Below are positions 56,401 through 64,000 of a stretch of 64,000 bases of DNA, one piece after another. The notes under the pieces are model-generated. The model did not search any database. It was not told the origin of the DNA and worked only from the letters and a program-made list of their open reading frames with translations. The translations under genes and the position numbers were made by a program. Numbering within the stretch: position 1 is the first letter of the stretch; each line of letters begins with the position of its first letter. The stretch spans positions 12,417,501 through 12,481,500 of the forward strand of contig OU015654.1 of the NCBI GenBank assembly GCA_907165275.2. The letters run 5' to 3'. The DNA comes from Zygaena filipendulae (lineage: Eukaryota; Arthropoda; Insecta; Lepidoptera; Zygaenidae).

Positions 56401-58469
56401 TAGACTATTTAAATGATACAGACGTTTGGGAATGAATTGCTCTATCCAATTACTATGTCAACACATACAGCTTTATATAAGTATGAAACTTTAATCTCTT
56501 GTAGAGAAATAATTTTGATAACTCTCGCGTCAGTTCGTTGTTGTAGTAGGTACCTACTTATATGGATAAAGACTAACGACTAAGTAGATATAGAATATTT
56601 TCGCTTTTAAGGGTTCCGTAGCCAAGATAAACTCGCTGTGCCTAAGACTAGGCTCCATAAAATTTCTAAGTCATTTAAAGGACAATGTATACACTTTTAC
56701 AACAAACTCCCAAACGATGTAATTAATTTTTCAATTAATAAATTCAAGACACTTATTAAACACAGATTATGCGATAAAGCATATTATAGTGTAGTAGACT
56801 ATTTAAATGATACAGACGTTTGGGAATGAATTGCTCTATCCAATTACTATTTTTTGTTCTCCTAGTTTATAAGTACGATCATTAAAAAACAGCCCTGCTG
56901 AGTTTCTTGTCAGTTCTCAGCAGAAGACGTATTCCGAACTGACGGTAGTTTATAGTTATAAGAACCTGCTGACGATTACAAGTGATTGTAACAACCAATC
57001 CTAAGTAATGAATAGCTTTTGAATTTTGAATGTTATATTCATTTAAAGAATGCCGTTTTCATAATGACAACAACATTAGTGAGTAATACCATCGCGCGAA
57101 TACCAAGTTGCTCGCTCGCCGTTCCTTCCTTTCGCCGTTCACCATACAAGGTCCGCCTTCACTGGGAATCGAACCCGACACCAATTAGGTCGGATCGGGT
57201 CGGCACTGACCAAAGTGTTCACATATTATGTTATCTACCTATTTGTTAATGAATGTGTCGACACTGACGAGAGTGTTCACATATTTTGTTATCTATTTGT
57301 TAATGAATGTGTCGGTTTCGTGCAGGTACATGGTGGACGCGGCGGACCCGGACAAGATCGAGGCGTCGCGCAACGAGCTGCACAGCCTGCTGGAGAAGCA
57401 GCAGCTGACCGGCATCCCGGTGCTGGTGTTGGGCAACAAGCGCGACCTGCCGCACGCGCTCGACGAGCCCGCGCTCATCGAGAGGATGTCAGTAGCACGC
57501 AACATGACGACACATAACAACACGTCACGCTACACGACAACACGTCACGCTGCGCGACAATACGTCACGGCACACGAAAACACGTCACAATACACGACAA
57601 CACGTCACTACACACAATAGCATGACGTCACGTCGCTCGATGACACGCCATGCTGCGCGATAACACTTCACGGAACACGAAAACACGTCACCCCACACGA
57701 CAAAACGTCACGTCACACGATAACACGTCACGACACACAACAGCACGTTATCACGTCACGCCACATGACAAAACGTCACACCACACGACAACACGTCACA
57801 CCACACGACAACACGTCACACCACACGACAACACATCAGGCCACACGACAACACATCCAAAACTCCACGCCGCGATACCGCATCCCATGCCACAAAGCAC
57901 GTCATGCCACGCCACAAAACTACTCAACTCCATACGCACGTGTTGAATCAATCTGAAGTTTCACGACGATCGGTACGTTGCACGTTGGTTAAAGCGTGAA
58001 AGCGTCACAAACAAACAAATAAACTCACATTTATAATATCAGTATATCAATGACTTGATAGTAGATATCTATCTATACATATTAAATGCTTTGTCCTGAA
58101 TGACTGCTGGATCAACGCACAGCCTAAACCGCTGATCGTAGAGACCTGAAACTTGGAGGGTGTGTTCTTTGTATGACTTAGGCATCCGATAAGAAAGGAT
58201 TTTTGAAAATTCAACCCCTAAGGGGATGAAAAGGGGTTGCAAAGTTTGTATGGAACAGTTCCGCGGGGACTTCGAAATTATCGCGGGTGAAACCGCGCGG
58301 GGCAGCTGGTTATGTATAAAATTTGTGATGTCGCGTCGCCGCCAGGAACCTGTCGGCGATCCAGGACCGCGAGATATGCTGCTACTCCATCTCGTGCAAG
58401 GAGAAGGACAACATAGACATCACGCTGCAGTGGCTCATCGCGCACAGCAAGACGGGCAGCGCGCGCTAG
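50289..58469 (+). CDS. Arl8: Arl8 small GTPase, whole gene
   Basis: Five coding exons join in frame to 564 nt, 187 aa plus stop, the usual Arl8 size. Arl8 is an Arf-like GTPase on lysosomes and synaptic-vesicle precursors; with BORC and kinesin adaptors it drives anterograde transport (family knowledge). Seen here: an N-terminal amphipathic helix ([17 protein letters not shown]) with no Gly2, so membrane binding by the acetylated helix rather than myristoylation, as in the family; P-loop GLQYSGKT, residues 27-34; switch I T52; WDIGGQ with Q75; NKRD at 130-133; and a CYSISCK G5 box. These positions match the residue numbers used for Arl8 T34, Q75 and N130 mutants. All four introns are GT-AG. 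Exons 4 and 5 are much more GC-rich than exons 1-3. Confidence 0.97.
51268..51851. mobile_element. PIF/Harbinger-type miniature element with MADF exon
   Basis: TTA duplications flank it (51265-51267, 51852-51854). The ends are perfect inverted repeats over about 39 bp, beginning GGCCCCCCGCGCACTAGGCA and including AGGCTGCGGCAGCC repeats. The TTA target fits PIF/Harbinger. Length 584 bp. It carries one MADF exon on the minus strand and no transposase. It lies in Arl8 intron 1. Confidence 0.85.
51424..51592 (-). pseudogene. MADF-domain protein, first exon only
   Basis: It encodes about 56 residues: [20 protein letters not shown], then [13 protein letters not shown], ending KKEFG at a good donor (G|GTAAGC). 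MADF is the Myb/SANT-like DNA-binding domain of Adf-1-type proteins; PIF/Harbinger elements often carry such a second gene beside the transposase (family knowledge). The domain is cut at the intron and the rest is missing. On the opposite strand [13 protein letters not shown] starts at 51385, perhaps the remnant of a converging second ORF. Confidence 0.7.
51918..52095 (+). repeat. Dispersed repeat GCTCCAGCATTTTCATGAAA, copy 2
   Basis: Colinear with 35925-36165 but shorter. It lies in Arl8 intron 1. Confidence 0.65.
52124..52361. mobile_element. MITE family CCCTTATTCACTATGACC, copy 1
   Basis: Left GAGCCCTTATTCACTTTAGC, right GGTCATAGTGAATAGGACC. It directly abuts copy 2. Confidence 0.65.
52362..52641. 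mobile_element. MITE family CCCTTATTCACTATGACC, copy 2
   Basis: Left AGGGCCCTTATTCACAATGA, right GGTCAGAGAATAAGGGCCCT. It lies in Arl8 intron 1. Its ends extend further than copy 1. Confidence 0.7.
53027..53322. repeat. TTTAGTCCGTC element, copy 3
   Basis: It contains AGTCCATCGTGTAGATTAGT, TATTGGACACATATTTTTTC, TGACGTCATGAGTCCCCCAC and ACTGACGGACTAATTAGAAT. It lies in Arl8 intron 1, about 150 bp before exon 2. Confidence 0.65.
53472..53552 (+). CDS. Arl8: Arl8 coding exon 2
   Basis: 27 codons, phase 0 to 0, acceptor gctccag|TCG, donor AAG|GTTAAT. It encodes [19 protein letters not shown], the switch I region with the Mg-binding Thr52, and continues to VTIK. Confidence 0.97.
53651..54342. 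mobile_element. Large inverted-repeat element in Arl8 intron 2
   Basis: Ends ATTATGTTACAGT / ACTGTAACATAAT, with arms of about 100 bp (TTTTTAGCTAGAATGCGTTT and AACGCGTTCTAACTAAAAA, GCATAGTTTTTACTTAATGC and its counterpart). It contains a nested foldback at 53891-54154 and a small hairpin at about 53770-53817. Confidence 0.7.
53891..54154. mobile_element. Foldback MITE nested in 53651-54342
   Basis: Arms GCACCCTGACATTCTTGGTT / AACCAAGAATGTCGGGGTGC plus inner GCGAGCCGAGCGAGCGTAG / CGCTCGCTTGGCTCGC and TGCCGCGGCA at both sides. Confidence 0.75.
54403..54476 (+). CDS. Arl8: Arl8 coding exon 3
   Basis: The acceptor is ggttccag|GTT and the donor is ATTGT|GTTAGT. It encodes [18 protein letters not shown] and then RGVNAI, the G3 box with catalytic Gln75 and switch II. 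A dispersed repeat begins about 8 bp past the exon end. Confidence 0.97.
54485..54820. repeat. Dispersed repeat (GCAAAGGAAGTT family), copy 3
   Basis: Same family as 24662-24987. It begins 8 bp after the end of Arl8 exon 3. Confidence 0.7.
55137..55881. mobile_element. Harbinger-like element with a nested MITE
   Basis: Left GGGCCAGCGCACACTATGCG, right CGCATAGCGTGCGCAGGCAC, inverted but imperfect. TTA precedes the left end and TTG follows the right. The interior (CGAATCGATCGCACTATGTT, ACGTTGTATAT) is shared in inverted form with about 20330-20420. It contains the MITE at 55678-55808. Confidence 0.55.
55678..55808. mobile_element. MITE family CCCTTATTCACTATGACC, copy 3
   Basis: Ends CCCTTATTCACTATGACCAT / TTGGTCATAGTGTATAAGGA, 131 bp, nested in 55137-55881. 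Confidence 0.7.
56132..56332. mobile_element. MITE family GATAAGCAATA, copy D (inverted)
   Basis: GATAAGCAATAACATGTTAA then CCCACAAAATAAAGTTAT at the left and AGTGTGGGTTAACACAATAT then TGCTTATA at the right. It lies in Arl8 intron 3. Confidence 0.7.
56336..56456 (+). pseudogene. LINE remnant, shortened copy
   Basis: About 90 bp (from 56366) are nearly identical to 56761-56850, with one extra base. The part before has a deletion relative to 56720-56760. Confidence 0.6.
56638..57035 (+). pseudogene. Non-LTR retrotransposon 3' end (RT C-terminal fragment)
   Basis: The frame 56638-56829 encodes 63 residues with [20 protein letters not shown] and [20 protein letters not shown], the pattern of the extreme C terminus of CR1/Jockey-type polyproteins. 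About 200 bp of 3' UTR and the AT tail TTTTGAATTTTGAATG follow. The reverse-transcriptase domain is absent, so this is a 5'-truncated copy. It lies in Arl8 intron 3. Confidence 0.65.
57326..57487 (+). CDS. Arl8: Arl8 coding exon 4
   Basis: The acceptor is cgtgcag|G and the donor is AT|GTCAGT. It encodes [18 protein letters not shown] through [16 protein letters not shown], including the base-specifying NKRD box. The GC-rich sequence abuts a 20-bp minisatellite in the following intron. Confidence 0.97.
57500..57865. repeat. 20-bp minisatellite in Arl8 intron 4
   Basis: Unit about CCACACGACAACACGTCACA, exact for three units at 57781-57840 and diverged elsewhere. It starts within about 15 bp of the exon 4 donor. 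Open frames across it are artefacts. Confidence 0.9.
58079..58312 (-). repeat. Inverted dispersed repeat in Arl8 intron 4
   Basis: Reverse-complement relative of 33181-33432: TGAATGACTGCTGGATCAAC, AACCCCTAAGGGGATGAAAA and GGTGAAACCGCGCGGGGCAG. It ends about 33 bp before the exon 5 acceptor. Confidence 0.7.
58346..58469 (+). CDS. Arl8: Arl8 coding exon 5 and stop
   Basis: The acceptor is cgccgccag|G. It encodes [18 protein letters not shown] and then [17 protein letters not shown] with TAG at 58467-58469. The split codon AT|G gives Met with exon 4. An inverted copy of a dispersed repeat ends about 30 bp before the acceptor. Confidence 0.97.
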
Positions 58470-58578
58470 GGCCGCCCGCCGGCCTCGCCCGACACGCCAC
58501 TAACGCAAGTCACCACTCACCACGCCATGGGCTAGATTTCAGACATTGCAGTTTTCAGGCCGTCGCGTCGTGTAGATA

Positions 58579-58584
58579 AATAAA
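58579..58584 (+). terminator. AATAAA polyadenylation signal of Arl8
   Basis: AATAAA lies 110 bp after the Arl8 stop and is followed by GT-rich sequence, a standard arrangement. The hexamer lies inside the left end of a dispersed repeat (see 58562-59232), so the signal may have come with that element. Confidence 0.6.
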
Positions 58585-58696
58585 ATCAATATTGCACACG
58601 TGTTTTTCCTTTTTGTTCTACGTGCACGCGATCGAAAAGTAACGGCGATACGTGCAGTCGAAATGTCTTGTGACGTCACGCCTCGGTACACTTTGG

Positions 58697-59072
58697 GTAT
58701 GTTCCGGTGTTACTGATAGCACAGTAAGTTATGACGTCGTTTTAGTATACTGCGAAGACTTTCCTTTATATGTAGTTCGCTGTACTGGTTACTGTTAAAA
58801 ACGCAACGCAATCCGTATATTGTCGTCCATGTCATTGTTGTCACGCTGTCGACCGCTCATTAACCAATCATTGGTTCGAGGTTGATGACGTGATCAAACC
58901 ACTGAGAGCACCTTACCGCGAAAACGTCAGTACTCACAAGTCACAGTACATACAAAAATGACTGCGTATTGCCTACTGCGGATACTGCGGCAGTGTACTC
59001 AAAGTTATAACGGAACGAATTTCTCGTCACTGTGAGCACTGGGCCAGTGCTATCCGCAATAACGGAACATAC
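58697..59072. mobile_element. MITE nested in copy 4
   Basis: Ends GTATGTTCCG / CGGAACATAC with inner TGTTACTGATAGCAC / GTGCTATCCGCAATAAC. The halves resume the copy 4 sequence on each side. Confidence 0.65.
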
Positions 59073-59232
59073 TCTTTATGCTTAGTTATGACGTCACGAG
59101 CCCCCACTCTTAAACATTAACGCGTGTTATGTATTAGTATTTCTTCAATAATTTGAAAAAGCAAAAAAATGCGTGTCTATTATTATTTTATTATCTAGCC
59201 GAGACGGACTAAATACAATTTAGATTTTCATA

Positions 59233-62200
59233 CCCCGGCCTCAGTATCATATTATATATATCCCTATCATAATATATCTGTCACCACGCACCGGCCGCGG
59301 ACGGAGGAACGTAGCTATAACCCGTATTGGCAATGTCTTTGAAGCGCTTTATAGACTTGGCAGTAGCGCCCCTTGATAACTTCAACCGCCACTACAACTA
59401 GCTTGGAATATTTATATCCAAACAGTTAGCACCTCGAGGCAATCTAACAATTTGGCAAAAAAAATGTCCAAACAGTTCGATCATCGAACTATTAGTAGGA
59501 CTTGTTGGAATAAATCGGGCATCTAAACCAGATAAACACCCAGAACCCAGCTAAAAGGTGGACCGACGACTCGTGTGGTGGTGTCCAGCAGTGGACGTCT
59601 TTCGACCCGGAATAACTGGTTATTCTGGGTGTTTATTCAGTGTTTAAACCCGGTGGGTGACCCATCTATATCTAAGATGGTATGGAAAGAATCGATCGTT
59701 GATTGTTTAAAGAGACCATAGTATCTTTTGTTATACTTCTGCAACATTTAAAATTGACACCAAAAAGTAAACATCATAACTGTTAACTACGGTTTTAGTT
59801 ACATTGTTATGTTGAAATGGTACAGAAGTATTGTAAAAAAAAACGTTTATCCTATTTATTTTAAATGAAATATGTATCTTAGAAAGTAATTATGTTTTTT
59901 AAGCGAGTGACGCCACTGCAACAGCTATAAGCGACGTAACTTAAGTGTCAATTTACGCGAAATATGTGTGCGCTGAATTTGATGCTTAAACTCAATGTTA
60001 ATACGGTTTTTAATTCAGTGACCTAAAGTGGTCGACTGGTTTTTCCATTTGATGTGAAGGTACCGCTTATGGAGCACTATCACCTTCGCTTCTTTTCCAA
60101 TAACGCGTACGTGAAACATCTAGATGTACGGTAGACTAACATTAATTTTATTTTTCGTAGTAGAGCTGACAAAGTCTATGCTTATAAGTACTAGAAATAG
60201 AGAAAGAAGGTTAAGACGCCACCAAACAAATCTGCCGACGGTTGAATGGTAAAACATAATTTTTATGTTGGAATTTGGGTAAAGAAATTAAGTATGGTTA
60301 ACTTTCTAGTTATTCTAGAAAAAGCGGACTTTGTCAGACTCATTTAAATAGCTAGTTAATATTTAACTCCTTCTTAAATAACTTATAAAACATTGTGGAG
60401 AATATGGTATTTCGTTTGCTTTTTCTTACAATTGATATTACAAAGAGGATATCAACACACCATCTTAGTTAAAACGTTCAATCATTTAAATTTACTTAAA
60501 TTTTTTACAAAGGATTAATTATGTCTTGAATGAATGTTTCTCTTGTACAAGTTCCGAGTTATAAAGCCGATTTAGACAGATGATTAGTAAATTAAATGCA
60601 CGTTTCACCGCTGGCCGGCTAATGATTTGTTAAAAATGATGGTTACATTTGAAAAATTATCGCTTTTTCTATATCGTTACATTATAGCTAATTAAACTAT
60701 TGTAATTAATGAATTGTTTGAGTGCCCTTGAAATTAGAGAGAAGTGTTTGTTAGAATGATTGCACACGGAAGAATTAATAGTTTAAATGTACGACTTAGA
60801 GCATGATGACGCTGAGGACTGTGAGAAAACTGTTGGAAATTATAGAAAGCACAATTTGAATCATAAAGACGAATCATAGACATTTATACAACTCTGTGCG
60901 TCGAGCTAGCACAAAAGCCGATAAGCTTTTCCGTTATCCTTATATTTACATTTAGAAGAAAAAATGAAATCAACGTGTGTTCACATAACTCAAGAAATAA
61001 AAATGACCGTACGAAAACTCACAGATGACTCGGTCGTTTACTATGGTTTCGTCCGACTAGTCTAGTGGAATGAAACGTGAAATATCGAAAGCAGAAGCCT
61101 CGAGTATCGATTGAAAAATAAAATAGATATTCGTTATCATTTTAGTTTCATATCCCCGGGTCTGCAAAAATGACGAACGGTAAAACATTCAATTCAAATT
61201 TACTGCCCCAAAAGAAACACTAAAAATTAGACGGCTAAAATAGGGAGACAACAAAGCAAAAAGCGGCCTTATTGCTAGAGACAATCTTTTCAAGGCAACC
61301 TTCAGGTGTCAGAGAACTGTAGACAGAAACGAGGAGAAAACATCTTTATAAAATATACATCTTTATATAATTTCTACAATAATATTATAAAGAGTTTTGT
61401 GTGTAGGGATAATCTCTGGAACTATTGAACAGATTCTAAAAATTCTTTAACTGATATGAAGCTACAATATTCTTGAGTGACATAGGATACTTTCAGAGGT
61501 CCCGAGGAAGTTCTGAAATTGTTGCAGGTGAAAAAAAAAACAACAATTTGCAGACGTATAAAAAGTTTGAAGCTGGCGTTCATTGGGTGCTCTGTTCCCC
61601 ATTGCATTGCAAGTATTAATTATTGCCTAAAGAAAATGGAAGCACATTCGTTGCTAGTTCAATTTGTACGATACGATAGTTAAAATATATAAAAACTATT
61701 ACTAGGTCGACTGGCGACATCATACATTATAGTAATAATTATAAAAAAGTCTTTCTGTGAGTATAATCACTGTAAAAAAGGTTAAGTTTATTAATATAGT
61801 ATTTTAGCTTGGGAATATGCACAGGTGATAAATGTGACGTTTTCATAAAAACAAATTAAAATGTTTATAGGGCCATAATTACACTATAAATAGTGTAAAC
61901 ATACGTTATTCATCATTAAAGTAAAACAGAGTTTTTAGCATCGCATTTCAATAGTTTAGTAGATACTGACATAATCCATCTACTTCTTTTTTTTAATGGA
62001 AAAGTCATTGTTCATCAAAATATGTAGTTAATGAATATCTAAGTTTTGATCGTGTCAAAAATTTACTAAAGGAAAACGCATAGTTTAAAAATGTCACATT
62101 CGAAATACTATGTATACCTACGTACTGTATGTAAGTAGATAGTTATTATTCAAAATATAGTTGCTGATGGAAATAAAATAAAAATGAAATGACAAAACTG

Positions 62201-62342
62201 TATAAGTACTCATTCGTACATATCATCAAGTGGGAAGTGTTTTCTTTAGGAAACTCCAACAGTCTGGTAAAATAAACGCATAAATGCAAATCGGCCTCAA
62301 AACGCGCTGAGCACAATAGCATTATTATAAATTGGGCACTAA
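59233..62342. other. AT-rich intergenic stretch, no gene seen
   Basis: Apart from the hairpin at 59515-59668 and an inverted repeat fragment near 61400-61540 (AGGTCCCGAGGAAGTTCTGA), I see no coding exon or RNA gene. Confidence 0.6.
59515..59668. mobile_element. Diverged hairpin related to 6863-6958
   Basis: Arms GATAAACACCCAGAA / TTCTGGGTGTTTAT and a right end GTTTAAACCCGG...CCCATCTA like that of 6863-6958. Confidence 0.45.
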
Positions 62343-62579
62343 CGGCCGCACTCAGAGTCGACTTTAATGATTACTTAGTTAAGTATAGATTTTTAAAACA
62401 AAACTGCCGCAATCAGAGACGTTGAGTAAATTAATGTTAATTGGCATTTAATGAGACGTAACTTGATTAGTTAAATGCCAATTAACATTAATTTATTGAA
62501 CTTGTCTGATTGCGGCAGTTTTGTTTTAAAAATCTATACTTAACTAAGTAATCATTAAAGTCGACTCTGAGTGCGGCGG
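62343..62579. mobile_element. Palindromic MITE with TAA duplication (Tourist/PIF-Harbinger type)
   Basis: TAA flanks both ends (62340-62342, 62580-62582). The two halves are nearly perfect inverted repeats over more than 100 bp each, beginning CGGCCGCACTCAGAGTCGAC, then AAGTATAGATTTTTAAAACA and AACTGCCGCAATCAGA. 237 bp, no coding capacity. Confidence 0.85.
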
Positions 62580-62582
62580 TAA

Positions 62583-64000
62583 GGAAGACAACTTTTCATA
62601 ATTTACAGGGTGTAAGGTTAAACGAGGGACCTATTGGAGGAGGATATTGAGTATTCGATTCTTATCCTAAACGTTAAAAATTACATAAAACTCCATAAAA
62701 TTTAGTTTTTACCCAATAATCCAATAAAATACAATATTCATAAAAACTGAGCGCGCAAGAAACACCTGAGAAAAATCCACGTTGCTTAATTCCTTTTCTT
62801 TTGCGCGGATATTATTATTATTTGTTGTGTAAGAATTCATTCACACATGTAAACCTGTATTTTTTATGATTTTCTCTATGATTGATCAGTGTTTTTCTTC
62901 ATGCATAGGTATTTGTATTAGTTACATAAAAGCATGAATGATGTTAATCCCTTGAATATTTCCTCGTTGAAAATTACATATTGTATAATCATGTAAACTG
63001 AGTTACCTACGCACGAAATATTGTTCTGTTACGGAAGCTAATGTGCAAGTATTTGGCAACTTTTGATGTGTTCATGGAATTTAGCTGCAGATTGTACATA
63101 ACTCTGCCGTCTCATAAATTTTGTTGCAGTGACTATATTTCGGATGGGTTGCGTGATGTTTGGATCTTTTGATTGTCTAACATAATATTATATAGTTATA
63201 TTCATTACATATTATTGTAATTAATTATTAAAATATATCTCTCATAATTATAGTCGAAAAAAAAAAACTAGTTAGGTATTATGTGATAATAATTTTGCTT
63301 GGATTTTATATTCGTATGTAATTTTTTTTTGGATCATCTTCCTATATTTTTTTAATCCGGTGCGTTAAGAAATAGTTTAAATGAGTCTTAGTGATTTACG
63401 ATTTCTTTGTATGCGGCGCGTGACTAATAGCTATCCCAAAGAGTATGTTACAAATTCAGGACCTTTTTTATTGGATTTTTGTTTGCCGTCACAATATCAT
63501 GATATTATTTTTATTACTTGTATCCGATCTCACCTTCGTTCAAAATGGGCCGAAGTTTTGGGCTAAGCCGAAGGTATCTTCCGAGAAACTACCGTGTAAT
63601 TGTTACGAAAGCGGGGGGCGTTGCAGTAGCGACATTATAAGGTTATTGAAACCCCCTATTTCGGCTAAAAGTGGTGGGAGATTAATCGGCTTCGGCCGGA
63701 AATCGATCTTCGACTAGAAATCGCCCTTCATTTTGACACTATTTACCTAAATATTATTGAGGTGTGTATTTTGTGCTCTCTTGTCCTAAAATTGTGACGG
63801 AATTTATAGGTATTAAGGCACACAAGTTCCATACCATAATACATAAAATGTTTGTCGATTGTTTATATTTATTATTAGCTTAACGTAAGAATGGAGGAAA
63901 AACTTATTCAGGATGGGGGTGCCAAAACGAAAGGGTTTCAGTTCCTGTGACTTACTGAACTTGTGCTTAAAACCTTTTGAACACCAACAAGAATAAAGTC
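62583..64000. other. AT-rich intergenic stretch, no gene seen
   Basis: No exon recognised. About 63535-63715 contains repeated GGCCGAAG/TTCGGC motifs typical of a dispersed repeat I cannot name. Confidence 0.5.

Larger units (their letters stand above)
58562..59232. repeat. TTTAGTCCGTC element, copy 4, interrupted
   Basis: Left GTCGTGTAGATAAATAAAAT and ACACGTGTTTTTCC; right GTGTCTATTATTATTTTATT and GACGGACTAAATACAA. It overlaps the Arl8 3' UTR and its AATAAA. A 376-bp element is inserted at 58697-59072. Confidence 0.65.

Noticed and set aside
57155..57200. tRNA-like B box (GGGAATCGAACCCG) on the minus strand
   Set aside because: No A box or cloverleaf could be built around it. More likely a fragment of a tRNA-derived repeat.
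57215..57956. Long frames after Arl8 exon 4, including Thr/His-rich peptides
   Set aside because: They read through the exon 4 donor or across the 20-bp minisatellite. Arl8 is continuous only when spliced to 58346.

Overview
The window is nuclear DNA from an insect, most likely a moth or butterfly. The evidence is AT-rich, TE-packed intronic DNA with canonical GT-AG introns, two genes whose proteins read as arthropod orthologues, and many copies of repeat families that I associate with lepidopteran genomes. No sequence search was run, so the order is an inference. I saw no rRNA, tRNA, CRISPR array or prokaryotic operon.

Two protein-coding genes can be rebuilt exon by exon with every splice phase matching. 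(1) clockwork orange (cwo), minus strand, nine coding exons between 39246 and 8223, 467 aa. It encodes a bHLH-Orange repressor of the circadian clock. The first coding exon (17 aa) is separated from the rest by an intron of about 22.6 kb; the other eight exons lie in 8223-16554. (2) Arl8, plus strand, five coding exons between 50289 and 58469, 187 aa. It encodes the lysosomal/axonal-transport small GTPase, with all G-box motifs intact. The genes are divergent (head to head), with start codons about 11 kb apart.

Most of that 11 kb is a 7.5 kb hAT transposon (42705-50180). It has an 8-bp target-site duplication, terminal inverted repeats and a BED-type transposase, and its right end lies only about 110 bp upstream of the Arl8 start codon. 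The transposase ORF is split by a second hAT-type insertion (45742-48833) with its own 8-bp duplication. That second element holds further repeats and a foldback, so the nesting is at least three deep.

The rest of the window is a mosaic of MITEs and other interspersed repeats, many in introns and some within tens of bases of splice sites. They include a PIF/Harbinger-type miniature element that still carries a MADF-domain exon (51268-51851), an almost perfect palindrome with TAA duplications (62343-62579), four copies of a roughly 190-240 bp MITE, two full copies of a roughly 620 bp inverted-repeat element, and LINE remnants. The flanks (1-8222 and about 59233-64000) hold no gene I can support, only repeats.

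I did not identify a new multi-gene system. The points most worth following up are the TE at the Arl8 promoter, the apparent contribution of a TE to the Arl8 poly(A) signal, the miniature element with a MADF exon, and the exact cwo gene model.
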